64,000 bases of DNA, taken from NCBI GenBank assembly GCA_034421575.1, contig DAOUKG010000046.1, positions 1 through 64,000 on the forward strand, written 5' to 3'. Made by a program: the position numbers and the translations under genes. The DNA comes from VXLM01 sp034421575. GTDB taxonomy: Bacteria > Chloroflexota > Dehalococcoidia > Lucifugimonadales > VXLM01. The notes beneath the pieces are model-generated. The model did not search any database. It was not told where the DNA came from and was given only the letters and a program-made list of their open reading frames with translations. Shown piece by piece: positions 50,559 through 57,719 of this stretch (position 1 is its first letter; every line of letters starts with the position of its first letter).

Positions 50559-50573
50559 TGAGGTCAAAAACTG

Positions 50574-50602
50574 TTGACCGCACTCCTATAGTTGACTACA
50601 AT
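50574..50602 (+). promoter_or_regulatory. Promoter of the tRNA-tuf operon
   Basis: TTGACC at 50574-50579 and TACAAT at 50597-50602 are separated by 17 bases. Initiation would be near 50609, at the first base of a terminator-like hairpin, and 45 bases before tRNA-Thr. It starts just 15 bases after the family B element and its target duplication end. Confidence 0.7.
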
Positions 50603-50609
50603 ACAAATT

Positions 50610-50635
50610 GGGCTAGTTCGGCGCTAGCCCTTTTT
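50610..50635 (+). terminator. Terminator-like hairpin at the tRNA operon start
   Basis: GGGCTAG (50610-50616) pairs with CTAGCCC (50624-50630) around a 7-base loop and is followed by five T. By position it could end read-through from speD-speB. It also lies at the very 5' end of the transcript from the promoter at 50574, which is unusual. Confidence 0.75.
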
Positions 50636-50653
50636 GTTGAAACAATCAGCCGG

Positions 50654-50727
50654 GCCCCAGTGGCGCAATCGGCAGCGCAGCCGATTTGTAATCGGCAGGT
50701 TGGAGGGTTCGAGTCCCCCCTGGGGCT
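50654..50727 (+). tRNA. tRNA-Thr (anticodon TGT)
   Basis: The acceptor arms GCCCCAG and CTGGGGC pair perfectly. The anticodon stem GCCGA/TCGGC encloses TTTGTAA with anticodon TGT. The T-loop TTCGAGT is present, with one A-C mismatch in the T stem. No CCA is encoded. Confidence 0.93.
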
Positions 50728-50818
50728 TTCACCTAACCCGACCGGGACGACGCTTCAAGTAGGCGCGTCTTGGATTGGAAATGCCGCTTGTGCTAAAATT
50801 ATCGGCTGTCGGCTACGT

Positions 50819-50905
50819 GCAGGGATGGGAGAGTGGTTAAATCCACCAGACTGTAAATCTGGCGCCCTAAGGGCTACGTAGGTTCGAATCCTACTCCCTG
50901 CACCA
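50819..50905 (+). tRNA. tRNA-Tyr (anticodon GTA)
   Basis: The acceptor GCAGGGA pairs with TCCCTGC. The anticodon stem CCAGA/TCTGG encloses CTGTAAA with GTA. A long variable arm (GCGCCCTAAGGGCTAC region) marks a class II tRNA, as expected for bacterial tRNA-Tyr. CCA is encoded at 50903-50905. Confidence 0.95.
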
Positions 50906-50941
50906 AGGCGTCGTCAGGCCCGTTCCGAAAGGAAGGTGCGT

Positions 50942-51017
50942 GCCCTCATAGCTCAGGAGGCAGAGCGCGTTCTTGGTAAGAACGAGGTCAGCAGTTCGAG
51001 TCTGCTTGAGGGCTCCA
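50942..51017 (+). tRNA. tRNA-Thr (anticodon GGT)
   Basis: The acceptor GCCCTCA pairs with TGAGGGC. The anticodon stem CGTTC/GAACG encloses TTGGTAA with anticodon GGT. The T-arm (GCAG TTCGAGT CTGC) is intact and CCA is encoded at 51015-51017. The Thr-Tyr-Thr-tuf order matches the E. coli thrU-tyrU-glyT-thrT-tufB layout without tRNA-Gly. Confidence 0.95.
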
Positions 51018-51075
51018 CTAAACTACATAGGCAACACAAATAACAAAGAGAACTATGAAGAGGAGAGACTAGGAA

Positions 51076-52275
51076 ATGGCGAAGGAGCGATTCGTACGAG
51101 ACAAGCCGCATTTGAACGTAGGGACCATCGGTCACGTCGACCACGGCAAGACAACGCTGACCGCGGCAATCACAAAGACCCTGGCGAACACCGGGCTCGC
51201 GGACTTCAGGGAATTCGACAGCATCGATAACGCCCCGGAAGAGAAGGAGCGCGGCGTGACCATCGCGATCACGCACGTTGAGTATGCGACTGAAGGTCGC
51301 CACTACGCTCACGTCGACTGCCCCGGGCACGCCGACTACATCAAGAACATGATTACCGGCGCGGCCCAGATGGACGGCGCCATCCTTGTGGTCAGCGCCC
51401 CTGACGGTCCCATGCCGCAGACGCGAGAGCACATCCTCCTCGCCCGACAGGTGGAGGTTCCCGCCATCGTGGTCGCCCTCAACAAGGTCGACATGCTTGA
51501 CGACGAGGAGCTCCTCGAGCTCGTCGAGTTGGAGATGCGCGAGCTTCTGACCGAGTACGGCTTCCCCGGTGACGATGTGCCGATCGTTCGCGTCAGCGCC
51601 CTCAACGCCCTCGAGGCCGACGACACGTCGCGGGACTCCGAGTGGGGCAACGGCGTCTGGGAGCTTATGGACGCCGTGGACAGCTACATCCCCGTTCCCG
51701 ATCGTCCGAGAGACCAGCCCTTCCTCATGCCCGTCGAGGACGTGTTCAGCATCAAGGGCCGAGGCACCGTGGTCACCGGTCGCGTCGAGCAGGGAGTCAT
51801 CAAAGTCGGCGACACGGTGGACGTTGTTGGAATCAAGGAGACGAGCCAGACCGTCGTCACCGGCGTCGAGATGTTCCACAAGATGCTCGACGAGGCTGAG
51901 CCCGGCGACGCCGTCGGCCTCCTCCTGCGTGGCGTCGACCGCGACGAGATCGAGCGCGGCCAGGTGCTTGCCGCCCCCGGCAGCGTGACCCCGCATACCG
52001 ACGCCAGCGCCCAGGTCTACGTGCTCACCAAGGAAGAGGGCGGCAGGCACACCCCCTTCTTCAGCGGGTACAAGCCGCAGTTCTACATCCGCACGACCGA
52101 CGTGACGGGTGAGATCAAGCTGCCCGACGGCGTCGAAATGGTCATGCCGGGCGACAACATCGAGATGGACATCAAGCTCACCACCCCGGTGGCCATGACC
52201 GACCAGCTCCGATTCGCCGTCCGAGAGGGTGGCCGCACCGTCGGCTCCGGCGTATTCACGGCAGTCACAAACTAA
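51076..52275 (+). CDS. tuf: Elongation factor Tu
   Basis: This GTPase delivers aminoacyl-tRNA to the ribosome. It has 399 residues. G-motifs are GHVDHGKTTL near residue 19, DCPGHADYIKNMITGAAQMD and NKVDM. Domains 2 and 3 (GRGTVVTGRVEQGVIKVGD; HTPFFSGYKPQFYIRTTDVT) are complete. It is the only tuf in the window and is co-transcribed with the upstream tRNAs rather than with fusA. Confidence 0.98.
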   Translation: MAKERFVRDKPHLNVGTIGHVDHGKTTLTAAITKTLANTGLADFREFDSIDNAPEEKERGVTIAITHVEYATEGRHYAHVDCPGHADYIKNMITGAAQMDGAILVVSAPDGPMPQTREHILLARQVEVPAIVVALNKVDMLDDEELLELVELEMRELLTEYGFPGDDVPIVRVSALNALEADDTSRDSEWGNGVWELMDAVDSYIPVPDRPRDQPFLMPVEDVFSIKGRGTVVTGRVEQGVIKVGDTVDVVGIKETSQTVVTGVEMFHKMLDEAEPGDAVGLLLRGVDRDEIERGQVLAAPGSVTPHTDASAQVYVLTKEEGGRHTPFFSGYKPQFYIRTTDVTGEIKLPDGVEMVMPGDNIEMDIKLTTPVAMTDQLRFAVREGGRTVGSGVFTAVTN

Positions 52276-52294
52276 CAACCGAACACATACCGAT

Positions 52295-52328
52295 GAAGGG
52301 ACGCCGCCGGTGTCCCTTCAGTTCGTTT
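52295..52328 (+). terminator. Hairpin after tuf (attenuator or weak terminator)
   Basis: GAAGGGAC at 52295-52302 pairs with GTCCCTTC at 52312-52319, followed by AGTTCGTTTT. The stem is good but the U-run is short and interrupted, so partial termination between tuf and rpmG is likely. Confidence 0.55.
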
Positions 52329-52341
52329 TGACGAGGAAATT

Positions 52342-52509
52342 ATGCCCCGCAGAGGAGATGTCCGTACACTGGTAAACTTGGGTTGCACCGAGTGCCGCGA
52401 GCGGACATATCATACAAGCAAGAACCGGCGCAACGACCCGGACCGGCTGGAGCTCAAGAAGTACTGTCCGCGCTGTCGAAAGCACGCCCTTTACCGCGAG
52501 GTGAGGTAA
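52342..52509 (+). CDS. rpmG: 50S ribosomal protein L33
   Basis: This is bL33, 55 residues. The sequence MPRRGDVRTLVNLGCTECRE opens the protein, with TYHTSKNRRNDPDRLELKKY then YCPRCRKHALYRE. Cys15, Cys18, Cys42 and Cys45 form the zinc ribbon of the C+ type. The ATG follows GAGG. Placement between tuf and secE is conserved in many phyla. Confidence 0.95.
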   Translation: MPRRGDVRTLVNLGCTECRERTYHTSKNRRNDPDRLELKKYCPRCRKHALYREVR

Positions 52510-52512
52510 CCG

Positions 52513-52746
52513 ATGGTACGCGACCCGCTAACCGGAGGACGGGCCCCCGCCGGACAGCCGCGGCGAGGGTTCAGCCTGCGCTTCATCTCCGAAGCATACC
52601 GCGAGTTGCAGCGCGTAACCTGGCCCACCCGCGAAGAGACGATGCGGCTGACGCTCATGGTCATCGCGGTCGCGGCCGCCGTCGGCGCGTTCCTCTTCGC
52701 CGTCGATCTGGTCTTCGCACGGTTGATGGACGTGATCTTAGGGTGA
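52513..52746 (+). CDS. secE: Protein translocase subunit SecE
   Basis: This is the clamp subunit of SecYEG. The 77 residues include the amphipathic helix AYRELQRVTWPTREETMRLT, with the family's V-x-WP motif, and one transmembrane segment at about residues 46-69. It lies between rpmG and nusG in the classical order. Confidence 0.96.
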   Translation: MVRDPLTGGRAPAGQPRRGFSLRFISEAYRELQRVTWPTREETMRLTLMVIAVAAAVGAFLFAVDLVFARLMDVILG

Positions 52747-52750
52747 ACTC

Positions 52751-53311
52751 ATGACTTCCACCGAACAAGCCGAACGACGCTGGTACATCGTCCATACCTA
52801 TTCCGGACAGGAAGAGCGCGTTCAGAAGAACCTCAACCTGCGGATTGAGTCCATGGACGTCGGCGACAAGATATTCCAGGTCGTCGTGCCCACCGAGGAC
52901 GAGATCGAGATAAAGGAGGGCAAGAGGACCTCCGTGTCCCGCCGCGTCTTCCCCGGATACATCCTCATAGAGATGGAGATGGACGACCAGAGCTGGTTCG
53001 TCGTGCGAAATACCCCCGGCGTAACGGGGTTCGTTTCCGCCGAGGACGAACGCGAACAGCGACAGAAGCCAGTCCCGCTGGAGCAGAGCGAGGTCGACGC
53101 GATCCTCAACCACATGAAGTCCGCCGAGCCGCGCGTGCGCGTGGGGTTCGAGAAGGGCCAGATGGTCCGAATCGTCGACGGCCCGTTCATGGACTTCATG
53201 GGCTCCGTCGACGAGGTCTATGCCGAGCGTTCCAAGCTCAAGGTGCTCGTCTCCTTCTTCGGACGCGAGACCCCCGTCGAGCTGGACTTCCTCCAGGTCG
53301 AAAAGGGTTAA
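52751..53311 (+). CDS. nusG: Transcription termination/antitermination factor NusG
   Basis: This bridges RNA polymerase and the ribosome or Rho. It has 186 residues. The NGN domain (RRWYIVHTYSGQEERVQKNL; VFPGYILIEMEMDDQSWFVV; RNTPGVTGFV) and the C-terminal KOW domain (KGQMVRIVDGPFMDFMGSVD) are complete. It starts four bases after secE. Confidence 0.98.
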   Translation: MTSTEQAERRWYIVHTYSGQEERVQKNLNLRIESMDVGDKIFQVVVPTEDEIEIKEGKRTSVSRRVFPGYILIEMEMDDQSWFVVRNTPGVTGFVSAEDEREQRQKPVPLEQSEVDAILNHMKSAEPRVRVGFEKGQMVRIVDGPFMDFMGSVDEVYAERSKLKVLVSFFGRETPVELDFLQVEKG

Positions 53312-53348
53312 ACATGGCGACATGCTCCAAGTTCATCGCCCATCCCCA

Positions 53349-53374
53349 CGTAGGGGCGACCCTTGTGGTCGCCC
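53349..53374. repeat. Dispersed repeat in the nusG-rplK spacer
   Basis: CGTAGGGGCGACCCTTGTGG followed by TCGCCC is nearly identical to 48143-48168. It makes a hairpin inside the 111-base gap between nusG and rplK, so it may affect the transcript although it is clearly a mobile-type repeat. Confidence 0.7.
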
Positions 53375-53422
53375 GAACCCAGTGCCCTTCAATTCACAGA
53401 GATAGAATTCCAGGAGAACGAG

Positions 53423-53848
53423 TTGGCTAAGAAGGTTAGAGCAGTCATCAAGCTGCAAATCGAGGGTGGCAAGGCTACACCGGCGCCGCCCGTCGGTCCG
53501 GCGCTGGGTCAGCACGGCCTGAACATCATGGCGTTCGTCAAGGAGTACAACGCCCGCACCGCCCAGCAGATGGGCAATATCGTACCGGTCGAACTGACGG
53601 TCTTCGAGGACAGGTCGTTCTCGTTCATCCTGAAGTCTCCCCCCGCCGCATCGCTCCTCTTGCAGGCCGCCAAGCTTGAGAAGGGCAGCGGCAACCCCTT
53701 GGCGGAAAAGGTCGGGACGGTAACCTCGGACCAGGTCCGGGAGATCGCCCAGGCAAAGATGCAGGACCTCAACGCCGCCGACATCGAGGGCGCCATGAGA
53801 ATCATCGAGGGCACCGCCCGCAGCATCGGTATTCAGGTACAGCGATAA
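53423..53848 (+). CDS. rplK: 50S ribosomal protein L11
   Basis: This is uL11 of the GTPase-associated centre, the thiostrepton target with 23S rRNA. The TTG at 53423 (AKKVRAVIKLQIEGGKATPA) has AGGAG six bases upstream and gives 141 residues. The frame open back to 53363 runs through the dispersed repeat and is rejected. PPVGPALGQHGLNIMAFVKE is invariant. Confidence 0.97.
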   Translation: MAKKVRAVIKLQIEGGKATPAPPVGPALGQHGLNIMAFVKEYNARTAQQMGNIVPVELTVFEDRSFSFILKSPPAASLLLQAAKLEKGSGNPLAEKVGTVTSDQVREIAQAKMQDLNAADIEGAMRIIEGTARSIGIQVQR

Positions 53849-53881
53849 GAGCGACGTACGTCGAGCTAAAGGTAAGCAATC

Positions 53882-54595
53882 GTGACAACAGCAACCAAGC
53901 GATACACCACCGCAAGGGAACTCGTCGAGCCGGGAAGGCTCTACTCGCCTGCCGAAGCGGCGGGACTGGTCAAGAAGACCGCCACCGCCAAGTTCGATGA
54001 GACCATCGAGCTTCACATTCGGACCGGCGCCGATCCCCGCCATGCCGATCAGATCGTCCGTGGAGTGACCGTGCTCCCTCACGGCGTCGGCAAGCCCCTT
54101 CGCGTGACCGTCTTCACCGACGGTGAGGCCGTCGCCATCGCCGAGCAGGCGGGCGCGGACTTCGTCGGCAACGACGACCTCATCCAGCGCGTCGAGGGTG
54201 GATGGGTCGACTTCGACGTCGCCATCGCCACACCCGACATGATGGGCAAGATCGGACGACTTGGACGTTACCTCGGTCGCCGCGGACTCATGCCGAATCC
54301 CAGGACCGGCACCGTCGTCCAGGCCGACGACCTTCCTCGCGTCATCGAAGAGTCCAAGAAGGGCCGCGTCGAGTACCGCCTCGACCGCACCGGGCTCATG
54401 CACCTCGCAATCGGCAAGGCGAGCTTTGAAGAGGACCAGATTCTCGACAACCTGCTGACGATGATCGACAACGTCGTCCGAGCGCGCCCGAGCGGCGTCA
54501 AGGGCCAGTTCATCATCGCCGTATATCTGACGAGCACCATGGGGCCGAGCATCCCGCTGGACGTTGCGGCCCTGACGACGACGACCGTACAATAG
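53882..54595 (+). CDS. rplA: 50S ribosomal protein L1
   Basis: This is uL1 of the E-site stalk. It has 237 residues from a GTG start. KFDETIELHIRTGADPRHAD, MGKIGRLGRYLGRRGLMPNP and the TGTVVQ segment are the family signatures. It precedes the L10 leader. Confidence 0.98.
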   Translation: MTTATKRYTTARELVEPGRLYSPAEAAGLVKKTATAKFDETIELHIRTGADPRHADQIVRGVTVLPHGVGKPLRVTVFTDGEAVAIAEQAGADFVGNDDLIQRVEGGWVDFDVAIATPDMMGKIGRLGRYLGRRGLMPNPRTGTVVQADDLPRVIEESKKGRVEYRLDRTGLMHLAIGKASFEEDQILDNLLTMIDNVVRARPSGVKGQFIIAVYLTSTMGPSIPLDVAALTTTTVQ

Positions 54596-54600
54596 AATAG

Positions 54601-54746
54601 CTGTTGCCGTAGACAGCGGGTTCCGCCGTGGGGTGGAGTAAACTCAACGAGGCCCGCCGAGGTTGCTGGCGATCGGGACCGATGCCGCCAATCAGTGGCG
54701 CGTCCCGCCGCCTGTTGCCCCGAGTCTGCGGCTCGGGGATTTTTTT
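54601..54746 (+). promoter_or_regulatory. Ribosomal protein L10 leader with attenuator
   Basis: The spacer contains the conserved L10-leader core: GTAGACAGCGGG at 54609-54620 and the complementary GGCCCGCCGAGGTTG at 54651-54665. It ends in an intrinsic terminator at 54718-54746: CCCCGAG and CTCGGGG with a 7-base loop, then seven T. By family knowledge, L10(L12) binding to the kink-turn region makes termination more likely and lowers rplJ-rplL expression. Confidence 0.88.
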
Positions 54747-54799
54747 GCCCATGGCTCCCCGGCATCAGCACGAGATGGAGAGAGTATTCAAGCCTAATA

Positions 54800-54860
54800 A
54801 TCTTCCCCCGCTGGACGATTCAAGCCCAATAATCTCTCCCCCGCTGGGGGAGAGATACAG
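54800..54860 (+). repeat. Paired hairpin repeat before rplJ
   Basis: A word is repeated in tandem with small changes: CAAGCCTAATAATCTTCCCC and CAAGCCCAATAATCTCTCCC. The second copy folds into a perfect hairpin (TCTCTCCCCC, GCT, GGGGGAGAGA at 54833-54855). It separates the L10 attenuator from the rplJ ribosome-binding site and resembles the repeats at 21397 and 61350. Confidence 0.55.
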
Positions 54861-54907
54861 AGAGGGGGTTCCTAGGTGCCCCCCGAACAGAATGGAAGGT
54901 GAATGCA

Positions 54908-55471
54908 GTGCCAACTCCTGAGAAGGAAGATCAGGTACGTCAGATCCGCGAGTTGATCGAGACGTCAACCGTCGCAATCGCGACGAACAACAACGGCTTG
55001 TCCGTGGCCGACATGACCGAACTCCGGCGTGTCCTGCGAGAAGGCGGCGTGCGCCTGCGCGTCGTCAAGAATACCCTCGCTCATATCGCCGCAGACGAGG
55101 CGGGTGCTCCCCAGGTCAAGGAGATCGTCACCGGACCCACGGGTATCGCCTTCGGATTCGATGATCCCGCCGTGGCCGCCAAGGTGCTCACCGAGCACCT
55201 GTCGTCTTCCAGGATCCCCATGACCATCATCGGCGGATACCTGAGCGGCAGGGCGCTGACGCCCGAGCAGGTGGACGACCTCGCAAACCTCCCGCCCAAG
55301 GAAGTCCTTGTAGCCCAGGTGCTTGGTCAGCTCCAATCGCCGATCGCCGGTCTTGTGGGGACCCTGCAGGCGCCCTTGCGAAACCTGGCATACGTCCTCA
55401 ACTCCCAGCAGGTCGGACTTGTCACGGCCCTGAAGGCCATCGCTGAGCAGAAGGAAGGCGGCTCGGAATAG
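54908..55471 (+). CDS. rplJ: 50S ribosomal protein L10
   Basis: This is uL10, the base of the L7/L12 stalk. The GTG at 54908 has GGAAGG eight bases upstream and gives 187 residues starting MPTPEKEDQVRQIRELIE. GTG 54899 is less well spaced. LREGGVRLRVVKNTLAHIA and PPKEVLVAQVLGQLQSPIAG are typical, and the C-terminal helix for L7/L12 dimers follows. Confidence 0.96.
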   Translation: MPTPEKEDQVRQIRELIETSTVAIATNNNGLSVADMTELRRVLREGGVRLRVVKNTLAHIAADEAGAPQVKEIVTGPTGIAFGFDDPAVAAKVLTEHLSSSRIPMTIIGGYLSGRALTPEQVDDLANLPPKEVLVAQVLGQLQSPIAGLVGTLQAPLRNLAYVLNSQQVGLVTALKAIAEQKEGGSE

Positions 55472-55547
55472 CCGACGCGCACGAATCGCAGACCCAATTG
55501 GAAAACAGGTCACAACACAACTAAGGCAAACAAAAAGGAGAGAACCG

Positions 55548-55943
55548 ATGGCAACGAAAGAAGAAGTACTGGAAGCAATCAAGGGAATGAACGTCGTTGA
55601 GCTCGCCGAGCTGGTCAAGGAGCTTGAGGACACGTTCGGCGTGAGCGCCGCGGCCCCCATGGCCATGGCTGCCATGCCCGTCGCCGGTGACGGCGGCAAT
55701 GGCGCCGCTCCTGCCGCCGAGGAAGAGGAGAAGACCGAGTTCACGGTCGTCCTCAAGGACTTCGGCAGCCAGAAGATCAACGTCATCAAGGCCGTCCGCA
55801 GCGTCACCTCCCTCGGCCTCAAGGAGGCCAAGGAAGTCGTCGAGGGCGCTCCCTCCAACATCAAGGAGGGCGTGAGCAAGGATGAGGCCGATGAGGCCAA
55901 GTCCGCCCTCGAAGAGGCCGGCGCCACCGTCGACATCACCTAG
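55548..55943 (+). CDS. rplL: 50S ribosomal protein L7/L12
   Basis: This is bL12, the flexible stalk protein that recruits translation factors. It has 131 residues. The N-terminal dimer domain, an Ala/Gly/Pro hinge (PMAMAAMPVAGDGGNGAAPA) and the C-terminal domain (EKTEFTVVLKDFGSQKINVI; LGLKEAKEVVEGAPS) are standard. A strong AAGGAGAG ribosome-binding site fits its multicopy stoichiometry. rpoB does not follow. Confidence 0.97.
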   Translation: MATKEEVLEAIKGMNVVELAELVKELEDTFGVSAAAPMAMAAMPVAGDGGNGAAPAAEEEEKTEFTVVLKDFGSQKINVIKAVRSVTSLGLKEAKEVVEGAPSNIKEGVSKDEADEAKSALEEAGATVDIT

Positions 55944-55971
55944 GCCTCGGTCAACGACTCAACGCGCCTGA

Positions 55972-56019
55972 AACACTTGGTTCGGCCTGCCTGACCCGGC
56001 GGGTCGGACCACAAGTGTT
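55972..56019 (+). terminator. Long hairpin after rplL
   Basis: AACACTTG at 55972-55979 and CAAGTGTT at 56012-56019 enclose a further G-C-rich stem (GGTTCGGCC with GGTCGGACC). This makes about 20 pairs including wobbles with a small loop. There is no U-run, so Rho-independent termination is doubtful. It may protect the mRNA end or stop transcription with Rho. Confidence 0.5.
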
Positions 56020-56037
56020 GCGTACTCAACCGGTTCG

Positions 56038-56278
56038 CGAGTAGCGGCGATTCGCGAATCGCCCCTCAATGCTCATGTTTCGTGGTGTCGGTGCCAACCG
56101 GCATGAACGATTCCTCTGAAAATAGGCCGCAATACTCCCACGCTGTCAATCCCGCCCCATATCGTCATTCCCGCGAAAGCGGGAATCCATCCCCGGACGG
56201 CGATACGGGGCCGGGGTATCCAGACGGGTAGGGACGTAGGCAGAGTGGCATTAGTTCCGCATCCCTACGCAATACTCA
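56038..56278. repeat. Spacer with two dispersed repeats
   Basis: No gene is seen. Bases 56046-56068 hold GCGGCGATTCGCGAATCGCC, and with GGTGTCGGTGCCAACCGGCATGA this is an inverted relative of the 141-210 block. Bases 56163-56190 hold the palindrome CATTCCCGCGAAAGCGGGAA, a widespread extragenic repeat type also seen in variant form at 31530, 50320, 50490 and 57615. Confidence 0.55.
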
Positions 56279-57013
56279 CTACTTTCTACTTTCTTCCTCC
56301 CGCTCCGCCCGCAGCTTCTCAAACATTGCTGCGTTGTAATACGTCGTCGGACGAACGTTGTCCCTCAACACCATCTCGCGAATAACGTCCTCGAAGTAGT
56401 CGTGCTCCTCCACCCAGTCGATGACCTCCTCGGCCCACTGGCTCGGAACACACACCACCCCATCGTCGTTGCCGACGATCAGGTCGCCCGGACGCACGGA
56501 TATCCCCCCGCACTGGATTACCACGTTCTCCTCGTATGAGAACATGTAGGGCGCCTTGCCCGCCGCCACCGTTCCCCCGGCGGCGAATATCTTGAACCCC
56601 AGCTTCCTAACGCCCGTCAGGTCGCGTATCGCCCCATCCGTGACGATCCCCTCCGCGCGGTTCATGCTCAGCTGGAGCAGCTTCATCTCGCCGCCGCTCG
56701 ACGAGTAACGTGAGCCTGCCACGTCGCAGACCAGCGCGTCTCCGGGACCGCACCGCGCCATGGCCCTGGCCTCCGGGGCGTCCTCACCGACCGGCGTCTC
56801 GTCGAAGATATCCGGACGAGGCGGAATGAATCTCAGCGTCCTCGCCCGCGCGACCAGCATCTCCCCCGGAGTCTGAGCGCTCACCCCCTGCATGAACGAC
56901 TGGTGATACCCGTGAAGCTCATCGAGCGCGCTCCATACCGTGGGCACACTCACGCCCCGGTACCGCTCCAATAACGCATCCGGCAAATCACTCCCCGCCA
57001 AGAGCGTCCCCAT
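56279..57013 (-). CDS. RraA-family protein (HMG/CHA aldolase-like)
   Basis: This belongs to the fold shared by RNase E inhibitor RraA and 4-hydroxy-4-methyl-2-oxoglutarate aldolases. It has 244 residues. RGVSVPTVWSALDELHGYHQ, GPGDALVCDVAG, GIVTDGAIRDLTGVRKLGF and RPGDLIVGNDDGVVCVP are the family marks. The metal and substrate residues Asp and Arg (TDGAIRD) are kept, which favours a class II pyruvate aldolase role. The neighbouring sugar-acid genes support catabolism rather than RNA decay. Confidence 0.85.
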   Translation of the reverse strand: MGTLLAGSDLPDALLERYRGVSVPTVWSALDELHGYHQSFMQGVSAQTPGEMLVARARTLRFIPPRPDIFDETPVGEDAPEARAMARCGPGDALVCDVAGSRYSSSGGEMKLLQLSMNRAEGIVTDGAIRDLTGVRKLGFKIFAAGGTVAAGKAPYMFSYEENVVIQCGGISVRPGDLIVGNDDGVVCVPSQWAEEVIDWVEEHDYFEDVIREMVLRDNVRPTTYYNAAMFEKLRAEREEESRK

Positions 57014-57053
57014 TCTTTCTACGCACTACTTTCCTCTTTCTACTTTCTTCTCC

Positions 57054-57419
57054 CTACTCCAACACATCGGTCGTGCAGTGGGCCGTCTGAAGGGAGATAT
57101 GCGAAAAGTCCTCGCCGTGGTTCGCGCCGTGACGGTGCACCTCTCCCGCCGGGATCAGCGCCGTGTCACCCTCCGTGATGTCGATCTCCTCGTCCCGCGT
57201 CCCAACGAATCCCTTGCCATCCGTCGCGTACAGGATCTGGTCGCACGAGTGAGTGTGGAACTTCGTCCGCGCGCCTCCCTTGAAGTTCACCACGTTGAAC
57301 CGGTAGCTCTCCGAGTCATCACCGTCCACCAACGGGTTCATCACCACCTGTCCGCCTTCGAAGATATCCCTGTGCGTATTGTCCACCTCGCCCCGATCAA
57401 CAGCCTTGATAACCTTCAT
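57054..57419 (-). CDS. Small cupin-domain protein
   Basis: The ATG at 57419 has AGGGAGG six bases upstream and gives 121 residues starting MKVIKAVDRGEVDNTHRDIF. One cupin barrel is seen, with metal motif 1 in FHTHSCDQILYATDGKGFVG and motif 2 in IPAGEVHRHGANHGEDFSHI. Single-cupin proteins of this type are isomerases, dioxygenases or binding proteins, and the substrate is not known. It lies 40 bases upstream of the RraA-like gene on the same strand. Confidence 0.8.
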   Translation of the reverse strand: MKVIKAVDRGEVDNTHRDIFEGGQVVMNPLVDGDDSESYRFNVVNFKGGARTKFHTHSCDQILYATDGKGFVGTRDEEIDITEGDTALIPAGEVHRHGANHGEDFSHISLQTAHCTTDVLE

Positions 57420-57530
57420 TTCAACCTCCCTGCACAATAGTCTCTATGTTGTCGCCCCTAGTATACCCTTAGAAACAATCTCAACATACGCATCGACGTA
57501 TTGTTTACAAAGAGACGAAATCGAAAAACA

Positions 57531-57556
57531 CGTTCGCCCTGAGCCTGTCGAAGGGC
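57531..57556. repeat. Dispersed GTTCGCCCTGAG/GTCGAAGGGC repeat copy
   Basis: CGTTCGCCCTGAGCCTGTCG followed by AAGGGC is identical over its length to 50424-50449. A GTCATTCCCGCG element follows at about 57612-57670. The 57420-57719 spacer holds only such repeats and no gene. Confidence 0.65.
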
Positions 57557-57719
57557 AACTCAGGCCAATGCTGATGATCCTGAGCTTGTTGCCTGGGTTT
57601 TGATGACATTTTCCGTCATTCCCGCGAAAGAACGTCACCCCGTACCACGATACGGGGCGGGAATCCAGAGTCGGGCACACATATACTCCCTACGCAAGAC
57701 TGTCTACTTTCTTCTCCCC

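Noticed and set aside
50269..50560. CRISPR array suggested by repeated ATACCCGC hairpins
   Set aside because: There are only two dissimilar units, no regular spacing, and they fit the dispersed inverted-repeat families. No cas genes are nearby.
50345..50881. 178-codon + strand frame upstream of tuf
   Set aside because: It runs through the family B element and across two tRNA genes, so it cannot be a protein gene.
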